A stretch of 12,850 nt of DNA, taken from Oscillospiraceae bacterium. Its GTDB lineage: Bacteria > Bacillota > Clostridia > Oscillospirales > Oscillospiraceae. The translations under genes and the position numbers were made by a program. Below the pieces are notes generated by a model. That model worked only from the letters and a program-made list of their open reading frames with translations. It had not been told where the DNA came from and did no database searches. The DNA lies in NCBI GenBank assembly GCA_031260745.1, contig JAISKY010000304.1:1-12850 (forward strand), read 5' to 3'. The stretch's first letter is position 1; each line of letters begins with the position of its first letter. Positions 1-7,179 of this stretch are shown here, piece by piece.

Positions 1-1231
1 TGTTGACGCAAAAGTCAATATCAATATCCGGCATTGATACGCGCTCCGGATTAAGAAAACGCTCAAACATCAAGCCGTAGCGAATCGGGTCTACGTCCGT
101 AATTTCAAGGCAATACGAAACGATACTGCCCGGCGCGGAACCTCTGCCCGGTCCTACCGAAATGTCGTTGCGTTTCGCGTAGCTGATAAAATCTCCGACG
201 ATTAGGAAATACTCCGAGAACCCCATTTTCGCGATTACGGAAAGCTCGTAGTCAAGCCGTTCAAGATGAATGTCCGCGTCCTTGCCGTAGCGTTTAGATA
301 AACCGACGAGGCATAGCTTTTTCAAATACTCGCCCGCGTCGGATTCGCCGTCTGGCAGTTGGAACTCCGGCAAGTGGTAATTGCCGAACGTGAAATCCAT
401 ATTGCACATCTCGGCGATTTTCGCGGTATTTTCAATCGCCTGCGGATATTCGGGAAAAAGCTCCCGCATTTCAGCTTCCGACTTGACGTACAGCTCGTCG
501 GACTCAAACTTCAAACGCTTAGGCTCGTCCACAGTTACCTGAGTCGATATACACATAAGCACGTCCTGAACCTTAGCGTCGGACTTCTCTATATAATGCG
601 CGTCATTGGTAGCGACCAACGGTATTCCGGTTTCGGAGCTTATCCGTATCAGCGCGGAGTTAACCGCGCGTTCGTTAGCAATACCGTGGTTCTGAACTTC
701 AAGATAGTAATTGTCCGCTCCGAAACGCTCCGCCATCTCAATAGCGTGAGCTTTAGCGTCGTCATAGCGCTCCGCGAGTATCAACTGCGGAACTTGTCCG
801 GCGACGCACGCGGACAGCGCGATTAGACCCTCGCAATGCTCGTATAGCATTGCGAGGTCAATGCGCGGCTTAACGTAAAAACCGTCGGTGAAGCTCTTGC
901 TTACCATATACGACAGATTTTTATAGCCTGTTTCGTTTTTACACAGCAAAATCAGGTGGTAGTAATTGTTGTCGATTCCGTGTTCCTTGTCGGTCATACC
1001 ACGCGGAGCGACATAGACCTCGCACCCGATAATCGGCTTAATACCCGCCGCTTTAGCGGCTTTGTAAAAGCCGACCGCGCCGTACATTGCTCCGTGGTCA
1101 GTAACCGCGACGGCGGTCTGCCCAAGTGACTTAACGCGCTCGACAAGTTTCTCCGTTCGGCAGAATCCGTCCAGCAAACTGTACTCGCTGTGAACGTGCA
1201 AATGCGCGAAATTAGATGTAGTTTGTTCCAT
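1..1231 (-). CDS. dnaE: DNA polymerase III subunit alpha, DnaE type (N-terminal 410 codons, cut by window edge)
   Basis: This is the replicative polymerase alpha subunit that extends DNA at the fork; Firmicutes usually carry DnaE beside PolC. The protein opens with a PHP domain: HLHVHSEYSLLDG from about residue 10, with the HxH metal-binding pattern, then VTDHGAMYG and GCEVYVAPRG. The polymerase core begins near the cut, with GPGRGSAPGS followed by MPDIDIDF, which carries the paired catalytic aspartates; the rest lies outside the window. The start is the ATG at 1231-1229. An in-frame TAA sits four codons upstream (1243-1241) and the PHP motif begins nine codons downstream, so no other start fits. 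No Shine-Dalgarno sequence precedes it, and the promoter lies directly upstream. It is a single gene in this window, separated from the ABC operon by a hairpin. Identity is certain. Confidence 0.97.
   Translation of the reverse strand, partial: MEQTTSNFAHLHVHSEYSLLDGFCRTEKLVERVKSLGQTAVAVTDHGAMYGAVGFYKAAKAAGIKPIIGCEVYVAPRGMTDKEHGIDNNYYHLILLCKNETGYKNLSYMVSKSFTDGFYVKPRIDLAMLYEHCEGLIALSACVAGQVPQLILAERYDDAKAHAIEMAERFGADNYYLEVQNHGIANERAVNSALIRISSETGIPLVATNDAHYIEKSDAKVQDVLMCISTQVTVDEPKRLKFESDELYVKSEAEMRELFPEYPQAIENTAKIAEMCNMDFTFGNYHLPEFQLPDGESDAGEYLKKLCLVGLSKRYGKDADIHLERLDYELSVIAKMGFSEYFLIVGDFISYAKRNDISVGPGRGSAPGSIVSYCLEITDVDPIRYGLMFERFLNPERVSMPDIDIDFCVN
829..857. repeat. Perfect 12-bp inverted repeat inside dnaE
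   Basis: CCTCGCAATGCT (829-840) and AGCATTGCGAGG (846-857) are exact reverse complements around a 5-nt loop. They lie around codons 125-135 of dnaE and would form a strong hairpin in the mRNA. No T-run follows on the minus strand, so it is not a terminator. Confidence 0.7.
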
Positions 1232-1237
1232 AGATAT

Positions 1238-1266
1238 ATTTTACAACAAATCCGCCGATTTGTCAA
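1238..1266 (-). promoter_or_regulatory. dnaE promoter, predicted leaderless
   Basis: On the minus strand a perfect -35 TTGACA (1266-1261) is followed after exactly 17 bp by TAAAAT (1243-1238). Only six bases separate this -10 from the dnaE ATG, so a start site at the usual distance falls on the A of the ATG. The motifs are seen directly; the start site is inferred. Confidence 0.8.
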
Positions 1267-1295
1267 GCGGTGAATCGCGTTGTAAAATTGTATTA

Positions 1296-1324
1296 GCGGG
1301 GACGTCGGTAGTCGGCGTCCCCGC
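1296..1324 (-). terminator. Hairpin behind the ABC permease gene, probable terminator
   Basis: A perfect 9-bp GC-rich stem (GCGGGGACG with CGTCCCCGC) closes an 11-nt loop, 28 bp after the permease stop. On the minus strand it is followed by TAATACAATTTTAC, a broken T-rich tail rather than a clean U-run. It is the only plausible end for the ABC operon, and it sits upstream of the dnaE promoter. Terminator strength is uncertain. Confidence 0.6.
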
Positions 1325-1352
1325 GTGGTTTTGACCGTCGCGACGGATTCAG

Positions 1353-3422
1353 CTAACTTCCCGCGAGAGCAATCTTCAGACGCAACAGAGCCTCTGCCCC
1401 TTCCGGGCTTAGCGACCTCCGCGCAAGTTGAACCGTTTCGCCGCGTTCATCTAAACCGTAGAATGTCACTACGCAATACGGGGTTAAATCGGTCGCCGAA
1501 TCTCCGGTAGTCGGGATTTCATCGCCAAATATGCCGTAATCCAGAATATTCTGTAGGGTGTCAAAATCAGTAATTTCATAACTTTCCAGAGCTTCAGCGC
1601 TATTCACATCAAAAAGCTCAACTGTAATCCTGTTCGCTTGGTAACGCAGATTCTCATAGTAGCCCTTAGCGTTAAGCCAATTAATCGTCCGCGTATATGT
1701 AGGTTTAATATATTCGCTTCTGTAAGACTGATAATACGGTCTGCCTAACGAATAAACATAGCCGGTCGGTCGGGTGCGAGATAAATTCACGCCTATACCG
1801 GTACCCGGAAAAAGTGTGACGCTGTCCGCGGTAAACACTTCGTCACGCATATCCGCGTCCAAAGCCAGCAGGAACTCGCTGAACTCGACGGGGTTTAGGT
1901 TAAGGTCACGGTAAGAACCGGAGCTAACGCTAATACTATTAATACCCGGTTTTGCCCATTCAATAACGCTGTTCTGCTCTTTGAACTCCCGCGAGTTGAG
2001 TATCGTCAGCAAATCACCGACGTAATGCGAGGCGTCCGCGTATGTCACCCAACTCCTTGACACAGTGCCGGAATTAAGTTTGTACTCAACCGATATTGAG
2101 TTCGCGGAGTAGTCGATAACGTCCTCTCCGTTAACGCGAGCGTTCGGACCGTACTCCGCTATGACGCGGTGAATGTTCATAATCGCTTTGATATTATCGG
2201 GTGATTTGAACTCAATTTCCGCTTCGGAGTAATAGTTGCGAAGCGTAGTCATCGGGTCGAAGTATACGCTCTCTATATCGTTTTCATTCGGCAGACGTTT
2301 CTCGTACCCGTAAAAGTCGAACCGGAATGAAAACAGGAACAGCAGTACCGCGATTATGGTCACGCCAAAATGTATCGCCGACCCTTTGTTGAATATCCTG
2401 ACGGATTTTTGAGCCATCATCTTCACCGCCGCGTATGATAATACTCCTCCGGCGATAAGCCCCCAGTTGAACGGGAAATTACTCTGGTCAATCGCGCTGA
2501 TTATCGCCGACATCAGAATCATTCCCGAAAGCGTGACAATCGACACGAATATGACCTCGACGAACTTGTAGACAAGACTGTCGCCCGCGCGTTCAAGCGA
2601 ACGCTTAGCGTACATCAGCGAACCAAGCGCGTACAATCCGACGCACGTTATAATTGTCTGAATTACCATCGAAACCGCCGCGTCCGCGCCTCTCGCGGGG
2701 TAGTACACAATCGGCGTCAGCCTTAACAGCAGATTAATGAACATATCGCTGTCTATCGCGAATCCAAACAACATCGTTTCGCTTAACGTACCGACCAGTC
2801 CGGTAAGCCCTACCGCTACCGCGGATAGGAACGCTCCGCCGATTATGTGCATCGGAGTATTGCCCGTAACGGTCGCCGCAAGGTTAAACAGCAAAAAATA
2901 CATCGCGGTCAGCAATAGGGAAGTCCCCAACGCGCCCGTTATCTGACCTACGGATATTCTTGTTTCCGCTCCCGCTATGATAGCGCTGTAGAACCCAATA
3001 TTTGGGTCGGTTGCCGCAAGATACGCGTTCGGCATAAACGCCAGCGAAATCAGGTACGTCACCACTATCGGCGCCCACATCATCACCAGACCCGATAACA
3101 TATTCGTGAAGAACATCGAACCTCTGGTAAACGGCAGCGAGTGCATTACCGATACGGAACCCGGCGCGAATAAATACCGATTCAGCGCAACCGACGTAAT
3201 AATCGGGAACAGCACCGAGAATATTATAAAACCCGGATTGAGGAAACGCGCCGTCATTTGCAGAACGTAATACCGCTCGGAAGATGCTTCCGCGACAATC
3301 AGCGGATATAAGCCCGCGAAAAAGTAACACAGCATACCGAACGCGGGTATCGTCCAAAACCTCTTTAGATTTTCCCGGAACAATGCCGGGCTGAACTTAA
3401 AATAGGAGCTTGCCAAGTTCAT
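1353..3422 (-). CDS. ABC-2-type transporter permease with large C-terminal soluble domain
   Basis: This 689-residue integral membrane protein is the last gene of the GntR-ATPase-permease operon and presumably forms the channel for the ATPase next to it. Hydrophobic stretches run through roughly residues 22-45, 60-80, 103-130, 145-183, 190-222, 230-270, 285-311, 318-336 and 350-368, so about eight to ten membrane spans. Residues 93-103 (MHSLPFTRGSM) match the MHSLP motif common in clostridial ABC-2 permeases. From about residue 375 to the end the protein is hydrophilic and probably folds as a separate domain, as in permeases with a DUF6449-type tail. I chose ATG 3422: AGGAGG lies 8 nt upstream, whereas the GTG at 3431 overlaps that site. 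The start overlaps the ATPase gene by 26 bp, which suggests translational coupling. The substrate cannot be read from the sequence; a cell-envelope role is inferred from context. Confidence 0.8.
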   Translation of the reverse strand: MNLASSYFKFSPALFRENLKRFWTIPAFGMLCYFFAGLYPLIVAEASSERYYVLQMTARFLNPGFIIFSVLFPIITSVALNRYLFAPGSVSVMHSLPFTRGSMFFTNMLSGLVMMWAPIVVTYLISLAFMPNAYLAATDPNIGFYSAIIAGAETRISVGQITGALGTSLLLTAMYFLLFNLAATVTGNTPMHIIGGAFLSAVAVGLTGLVGTLSETMLFGFAIDSDMFINLLLRLTPIVYYPARGADAAVSMVIQTIITCVGLYALGSLMYAKRSLERAGDSLVYKFVEVIFVSIVTLSGMILMSAIISAIDQSNFPFNWGLIAGGVLSYAAVKMMAQKSVRIFNKGSAIHFGVTIIAVLLFLFSFRFDFYGYEKRLPNENDIESVYFDPMTTLRNYYSEAEIEFKSPDNIKAIMNIHRVIAEYGPNARVNGEDVIDYSANSISVEYKLNSGTVSRSWVTYADASHYVGDLLTILNSREFKEQNSVIEWAKPGINSISVSSGSYRDLNLNPVEFSEFLLALDADMRDEVFTADSVTLFPGTGIGVNLSRTRPTGYVYSLGRPYYQSYRSEYIKPTYTRTINWLNAKGYYENLRYQANRITVELFDVNSAEALESYEITDFDTLQNILDYGIFGDEIPTTGDSATDLTPYCVVTFYGLDERGETVQLARRSLSPEGAEALLRLKIALAGS

Positions 3423-4305
3423 TATTTCCACCTCCTAACTCGTAAATAAATACCTCCTCCAGCGACAGTGGAATCAAGTCAAAGATAAGCGGATTGCGGG
3501 AGCGCACTATTGTTTCGACTTGTTCTTTCGCGCCTCTGACAATCATTTGCTGAATTGAGCCGTGTTCCTCAATATGCAGGATTTCAAAGCCCTCAAGTTT
3601 TTCATTGTTCAGCTTATCTCCGGCATTGCCGAACGCTACCTGAACCTTGTGAATGTCGCTCCTAAGCTCGTCAAGGTCGCGCTCCAAGAGCATTTTGCCG
3701 GAGTTGACAATTCCGATACTGTCGCAAATACCCTCCATCTCGCGCAGATTGTGACTGCTTACGAGTACTGTCATCTGACGTTCCGCGACGTCCGCCACGA
3801 TGTGTTTCCACACTAGTTTCCTAACCAGCGGGTCAAGCCCGTCAATCGGCTCGTCCAGTATCAGCCAGTCGGGGTTAGACGACATCGTGAGTATAAACGC
3901 CGCCTGTTTCTGCATACCCTTGGAGAACCGTATTAGTTTACGGCGTTCCGACAATCCGAATTGCTCCGCCATTGTCCTGTACTTTTCTTTGCTCCAGTTC
4001 GGGAATATTCTGCTGTAGAATCCGGCGCACTCTTTCATATTGTACGAGCCGAAAAAGAACAAATCGTCGGGAATGAAGCCAATTCTCTGTTTTACCCGGA
4101 CGTTCTCGTAAACATCCAAATCGTCCATCGTAATCTCGCCGCTGTCCGGGCGAAGCACGCCCGTAATTGCTTTCAGCGCAGTAGTTTTTCCGGAGCCGTT
4201 AACTCCGATAAGCCCGTAAATCGAGCCTTTTTTTACGTTAATGGATAAATTGTCAAGCGCTGTTACGTGTTCAAACCGCTTGTTTAACGCCGATACCTTA
4301 ATCAT
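3397..4305 (-). CDS. ABC transporter ATP-binding protein (YtrB-like by context)
   Basis: This 302-residue cytoplasmic ATPase is predicted to power the permease encoded immediately downstream. Visible motifs are Walker A GVNGSGKT (34-41), the signature FSKGMQKQ (127-134), Walker B LILDEP (148-153), the D-loop GLDP (156-159) and switch His185 in SSH. The Q-loop position reads GFIPDD (76-81), with Asp where Gln or Glu is usual; the signature has SKGM in place of SGGQ, which is common in this subfamily. About 90 C-terminal residues follow the nucleotide-binding domain. The ATG at 4305 overlaps the regulator's stop as ATGA, with GGAGG 10 nt upstream inside the regulator's last codons. Family membership is clear; assignment to a drug or envelope-stress transporter rests on the neighbouring YtrA-type regulator. 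Confidence 0.9.
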   Translation of the reverse strand: MIKVSALNKRFEHVTALDNLSINVKKGSIYGLIGVNGSGKTTALKAITGVLRPDSGEITMDDLDVYENVRVKQRIGFIPDDLFFFGSYNMKECAGFYSRIFPNWSKEKYRTMAEQFGLSERRKLIRFSKGMQKQAAFILTMSSNPDWLILDEPIDGLDPLVRKLVWKHIVADVAERQMTVLVSSHNLREMEGICDSIGIVNSGKMLLERDLDELRSDIHKVQVAFGNAGDKLNNEKLEGFEILHIEEHGSIQQMIVRGAKEQVETIVRSRNPLIFDLIPLSLEEVFIYELGGGNNELGKLLF

Positions 4306-4682
4306 ACTTTTGTAACCTCCTCGTAGATTTCCGACGCAAGTCTGATAACTTGCTCCTTATCCGCGCCGCCGTGAGTTAGTTCGATTACGGCGCGCCGCAG
4401 TAACTCCACCGCGTTCGTCATAAGTCGGTTTCCGTCTAGCCATTTTTCACGCGGAGCCGCGAAAGTTCCAAGTCCGGCGGAACTGTATACATAACCGCGG
4501 TCCTCCAACAATTTGTACGCTTTCATCGTCGTATTCGGACTGACCGACAGGCGCTCCGAAATCTCTCTGACGCTTGGGATTTTGGCGTCAGACGCGATAA
4601 CGCCGGATATTATCTGGTCGCGCAGATTGTCGTAGATTTGCTCGGAGATAGGTTTGCGGGATTGCAGGTCAATAGTAAACAA
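4302..4682 (-). CDS. GntR-family transcriptional regulator, YtrA subfamily
   Basis: This short 126-residue regulator has an N-terminal winged helix-turn-helix: ISEQIYDNLRDQI near residue 10, KIPSVREISERLSVSPNTTMKAYKLLEDRGYV in the recognition region, and AGLGTF in the wing. Only about 45 residues follow, so it lacks the large effector domain of FadR or HutC types. That matches the YtrA subfamily, whose members typically repress their own operon with adjacent ABC transporter genes and respond to cell-wall stress. I chose the TTG start at 4682 because AAAGGAGG lies 8 nt upstream and the protein then begins like other YtrA proteins. Reading on to an upstream start would cross the second promoter. 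It is first in the operon and overlaps the ATPase gene by 4 bp. Autorepression is inferred. Confidence 0.9.
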   Translation of the reverse strand: MFTIDLQSRKPISEQIYDNLRDQIISGVIASDAKIPSVREISERLSVSPNTTMKAYKLLEDRGYVYSSAGLGTFAAPREKWLDGNRLMTNAVELLRRAVIELTHGGADKEQVIRLASEIYEEVTKV

Positions 4683-4732
4683 GTTCGGTTCCTCCTTTCG
4701 TTCTCTCAGCAAACTTAAAAACCGCAGTATCA

Positions 4733-4760
4733 AGTGTATTGAGAGTGTTAATAGTGTCAA
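4733..4760 (-). promoter_or_regulatory. Promoter P2 of the GntR-ABC operon
   Basis: A second TTGACA (4760-4755) is followed after 16 bp by TACACT (4738-4733). A start near 4726 would give a leader of about 45 nt with the AAAGGAGG site. The two promoters share the same -10 hexamer and overlap by one base. Confidence 0.65.
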
Positions 4761-4788
4761 GTGTATCACACGTATCACTGTTTGTCAA
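4760..4788 (-). promoter_or_regulatory. Promoter P1 of the GntR-ABC operon
   Basis: On the minus strand TTGACA (4788-4783) is followed after 17 bp by TACACT (4765-4760), with a TGn extension just before the -10. Its last base is also the first base of the P2 -35 box. The sequence match is strong; activity is inferred. Confidence 0.75.
4761..4771. promoter_or_regulatory. Candidate operator for the GntR regulator
   Basis: GTGT-atc-ACAC is an 11-bp inverted repeat that overlaps the -10 of P1 and abuts the -35 of P2. GTGT/ACAC arms are the kind of sequence reported for YtrA-type operators. TCAAGTGT also occurs as a direct repeat at 4730-4737, 4757-4764 and 4785-4792, partly because these overlap promoter boxes. 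Binding is inferred. Confidence 0.4.
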
Positions 4789-4828
4789 GTGTTTTTTGAA
4801 AATTTTATTATTATTAGCAAACAGTACG

Positions 4829-4865
4829 CTCCGCAAGGTTTATTTCTGAACCTTGCGGAGTTTTT
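4829..4865 (+). terminator. Strong hairpin behind hemL with its U-tract on the plus strand
   Basis: A perfect 12-bp stem (4829-4840 with 4849-4860) closes an 8-nt loop. On the plus strand it runs straight into TTTTT (4861-4865), a textbook intrinsic terminator. Both flanking genes lie on the minus strand, where the hairpin is preceded by AAAAA and followed by CGTACTG with no U-run. It may still end or stabilise the hem transcript, but its clear orientation is against plus-strand transcription entering hemL. Confidence 0.65.
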
Positions 4866-4880
4866 GCGTCTAAAAAACTT

Positions 4881-4909
4881 TTACGCGAACCTTATCACGA
4901 GTACCTCCT
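4881..4909 (-). other. Orphan Shine-Dalgarno with a five-codon mini-ORF
   Basis: Just after the hemL stop, a full AGGAGG (4909-4904) is followed 5 nt later by GTG (4898-4896) and a reading frame of only five codons (MIRFA) ending in TAA (4883-4881). No gene follows. It may be a scar of a lost gene or chance. Confidence 0.25.
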
Positions 4910-4912
4910 ACA

Positions 4913-6193
4913 CTATTTCGGAGATTCGCCGTCAAAGTAAGATGAAGCCGCCGACAGGGTTGCGTCAAGCTCACTGTCGCCATGAGCGGCTCCGACGAAC
5001 CACGCTTCAAACTGCGACGGCGGCAGATATATCCCGCGGTTTAGCATAGAATGAAAGAACTTCCCGTAACTGTCCGTATCGCTTGACTTCGCGGCAGAGT
5101 AGGAATCCACGTTTCGCGCGGTGAAGAATACCGTCAATAGCGAACCGACGCGATTAACCGTCGCTTTACCGTTGGCGATTTCGGTCAAACCGCTTGCGAG
5201 CCCAGCCGCGTAACCGTCAATTTGAGCGTAGACCTCGCGATGTTCGTTTAAGTACCGCAACTGAGCCAATCCCGCCGCCATCGCCACGGGATTACCCGAC
5301 AGCGTACCCGCCTGATAGACCGCTCCGAGCGGAGCGACGTAGCTCATAAGCTCCGCGGAACCTCCGAACGCTCCGACCGGCATACCTCCGCCGATTATCT
5401 TGCCGAACGCGAACAAATCAGGACGAACTCCGTAAAACTCCGACGCTCCGCCGACCGACAGCCGGAATCCGGTTATCACCTCGTCGAAAATCAGCAAAGT
5501 CCCGTGTTTGGAGCATAACTCACGCAATCCGCTTAGAAAACCGCCGCGAGGCGGCACGACGCCCATATTCGCGGCGACAGGCTCAACGATTACCGCCGCG
5601 ACTTGCCCCGGGTTAGCGTCAAGTAAATCCGAAACGCTGTCTAGGTCGTTATACGAAGCCGTCAGAGTAAACGCGGCGACTTCGCCGGAAACTCCTCCGG
5701 AGTCCGCAACGCCGAAGGTCAGCGCTCCCGAACCCGCTTTTACAAGCATCGCGTCGCTGTGACCGTGGTAACAGCCCTCAAATTTGATAACTTTATCGCG
5801 ACCGGTCGCGTACCTCGCAACCCTAAGAACGCTCATTACGGCTTCCGTGCCGCTTGAAGTCATACGAACCATTTCCAAACCCGGAACAAGCTCCGTCATA
5901 AGCTCGGCAAGCTCAACCTCGGCGGCGCACGGCGCGCCGTAGCTTAGCCCGTTCCCGACGGCGCGCTCGACTGCTTCGCGGATTACCGAGTGATTATGCC
6001 CCAATATCATCGGACCCCACGAGCTTACATAGTCGATATAGCTCGCGCCGTCTACGTCCGTAATACGGCAGCCGTCCGAGTTCGCGATGAACCTCGGAGA
6101 ACCTCCGACAGACTTGAACGCCCTTACGGGGCTGTTAACGCCTCCGGGCAATACGCGTTTAGCGCGTTCAAAAAGTCGTTCATTTTCACTCAA
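4913..6193 (-). CDS. hemL: Glutamate-1-semialdehyde 2,1-aminomutase
   Basis: HemL converts glutamate-1-semialdehyde, made by HemA, into 5-aminolevulinate, the second step of the C5 pathway. It is a cytoplasmic PLP enzyme of the class III aminotransferase fold. The 426-residue length is normal for the family. Visible motifs are PGGVNSPVRAF (16-26), SSGTEAVM (113-120), the YHGHSD loop (142-147), FDEVITGFR (236-244) and the PLP-binding lysine Lys265 in FGKIIGGGMPVGAFGG. The start is TTG 6193, which overlaps the hemB stop as TTGA, with GAGGTGA about 7 nt upstream; no ATG in this frame lies nearby. It is the last gene of the tetrapyrrole operon, although its product acts early in the pathway. Confidence in function is very high; the TTG start is likely. 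Confidence 0.96.
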   Translation of the reverse strand: MSENERLFERAKRVLPGGVNSPVRAFKSVGGSPRFIANSDGCRITDVDGASYIDYVSSWGPMILGHNHSVIREAVERAVGNGLSYGAPCAAEVELAELMTELVPGLEMVRMTSSGTEAVMSVLRVARYATGRDKVIKFEGCYHGHSDAMLVKAGSGALTFGVADSGGVSGEVAAFTLTASYNDLDSVSDLLDANPGQVAAVIVEPVAANMGVVPPRGGFLSGLRELCSKHGTLLIFDEVITGFRLSVGGASEFYGVRPDLFAFGKIIGGGMPVGAFGGSAELMSYVAPLGAVYQAGTLSGNPVAMAAGLAQLRYLNEHREVYAQIDGYAAGLASGLTEIANGKATVNRVGSLLTVFFTARNVDSYSAAKSSDTDSYGKFFHSMLNRGIYLPPSQFEAWFVGAAHGDSELDATLSAASSYFDGESPK

Positions 6194-7173
6194 CCCAAGT
6201 CACCTCTCTTAATAGCCTTAGCCAATTCCGGAGCGAAATAGCTGATTAGTATATCCGCTCCCGCGCGGTAGATTCCCGCCGCGGTTTCCGTCATTACGGC
6301 GTACTCGTCAATATAACCCGCCGCGCCCGCCGCCTTAATCATAGAATACTCGCCGCTTACCGAGTACGCCGCCAGCGGTAAACTCGTTTCGGCTTTAACT
6401 GCCGCGATAACGTCCAGAAAACTCAGCGCGGGCTTAACCATCAGAATATCCGCGCCTTCGGCTTCGTCCAGATTAGCCTCCTTGATTGCCTCGCGGACGT
6501 TGTGGTAATCCATTTGGTAGGTTTTCCTGTCGCCGAACTGCGGAGCAGAATCCGCCGCCGCTCTGAACGGTCCGTAAAACGCGGACGCGTATTTTACCGA
6601 ATATGACATAATCGGAGTATTCACCAAACCGTTTTCGTCTAAAGCGGAGCGAATCGCCGCTACGCGTCCGTCCATCATATCCGACGGAGCGATAATATCC
6701 GCGCCGGATTTCGCTAACGATACCGACGTTTTACTTAGAAGCTCCAAAGTTTCGTCGTTGTCAATCACACCGTCGCGAACCGCTCCGCAATGTCCGTGTG
6801 AGGTGTACTCGCACAAACACACGTCCGCGACTATCGTCAAATTCGGAAACTTTGCTTTCAACCCGCGAATAGCCTGTTGAGTAATTCCGTCGTCATTCCA
6901 CGCCATAGAGCCGATTTCGTCTTTATGGCTTGGCAACCCGAATAATAACAGTTTGTCGATTCCCGCATCAAGGCACTCCGCGGCTTTGTCAAGGATTGTA
7001 TCCGTCGAGTAGTGGTACTGACCGGGCATTGAGCTAATTTCATTATGTACTCCCGAACCCTCCGTAACGAACAGCGGATATATCAGACTGTCGGCGGAAA
7101 CGCGGGTCTCGCGAACCAATTTGCGAATAGGCGCGGATACTCTAAGTCTGCGCGGTCGTATTGTTATATTCAT
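6190..7173 (-). CDS. hemB: Porphobilinogen synthase (delta-aminolevulinic acid dehydratase)
   Basis: HemB condenses two 5-aminolevulinate molecules into porphobilinogen. The 327-residue protein is full length. The active-site zinc cysteines Cys119, Cys121 and Cys129 are present in DVCLCEYTSHGHCG, so this is the zinc-dependent form rather than the magnesium-only form. The two Schiff-base lysines are Lys194 in SYSVKYASAFYGPFR and Lys247 in MVKPALSFLD. The N-terminal RPRRLR and PLFVTEG segments are also typical. The ATG at 7173 lies 6 bp after the cobA-hemD stop, with GGAGG overlapping the end of that gene, 11 nt before the ATG. It is co-transcribed between cobA-hemD and hemL. Confidence 0.97.
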   Translation of the reverse strand: MNITIRPRRLRVSAPIRKLVRETRVSADSLIYPLFVTEGSGVHNEISSMPGQYHYSTDTILDKAAECLDAGIDKLLLFGLPSHKDEIGSMAWNDDGITQQAIRGLKAKFPNLTIVADVCLCEYTSHGHCGAVRDGVIDNDETLELLSKTSVSLAKSGADIIAPSDMMDGRVAAIRSALDENGLVNTPIMSYSVKYASAFYGPFRAAADSAPQFGDRKTYQMDYHNVREAIKEANLDEAEGADILMVKPALSFLDVIAAVKAETSLPLAAYSVSGEYSMIKAAGAAGYIDEYAVMTETAAGIYRAGADILISYFAPELAKAIKRGDLG

Positions 7174-7179
7174 TTTACG

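Noticed and set aside
2884..3357. A 157-codon open frame on the minus strand within the permease gene.
   Set aside because: It is a +1 or -1 shadow of the membrane part of the permease, whose own frame has regular membrane spans and a good start.
3423..3431. GTG start for the permease three codons upstream.
   Set aside because: The GTG overlaps the AGGAGG sequence itself, so it cannot use it; ATG 3422 has ideal spacing.
4683..4778. N-terminal extension of the GntR regulator to an upstream start at 4778.
   Set aside because: It would run through both promoter elements and past the AAAGGAGG site; the TTG at 4682 fits the ribosome site and the family N-terminus.
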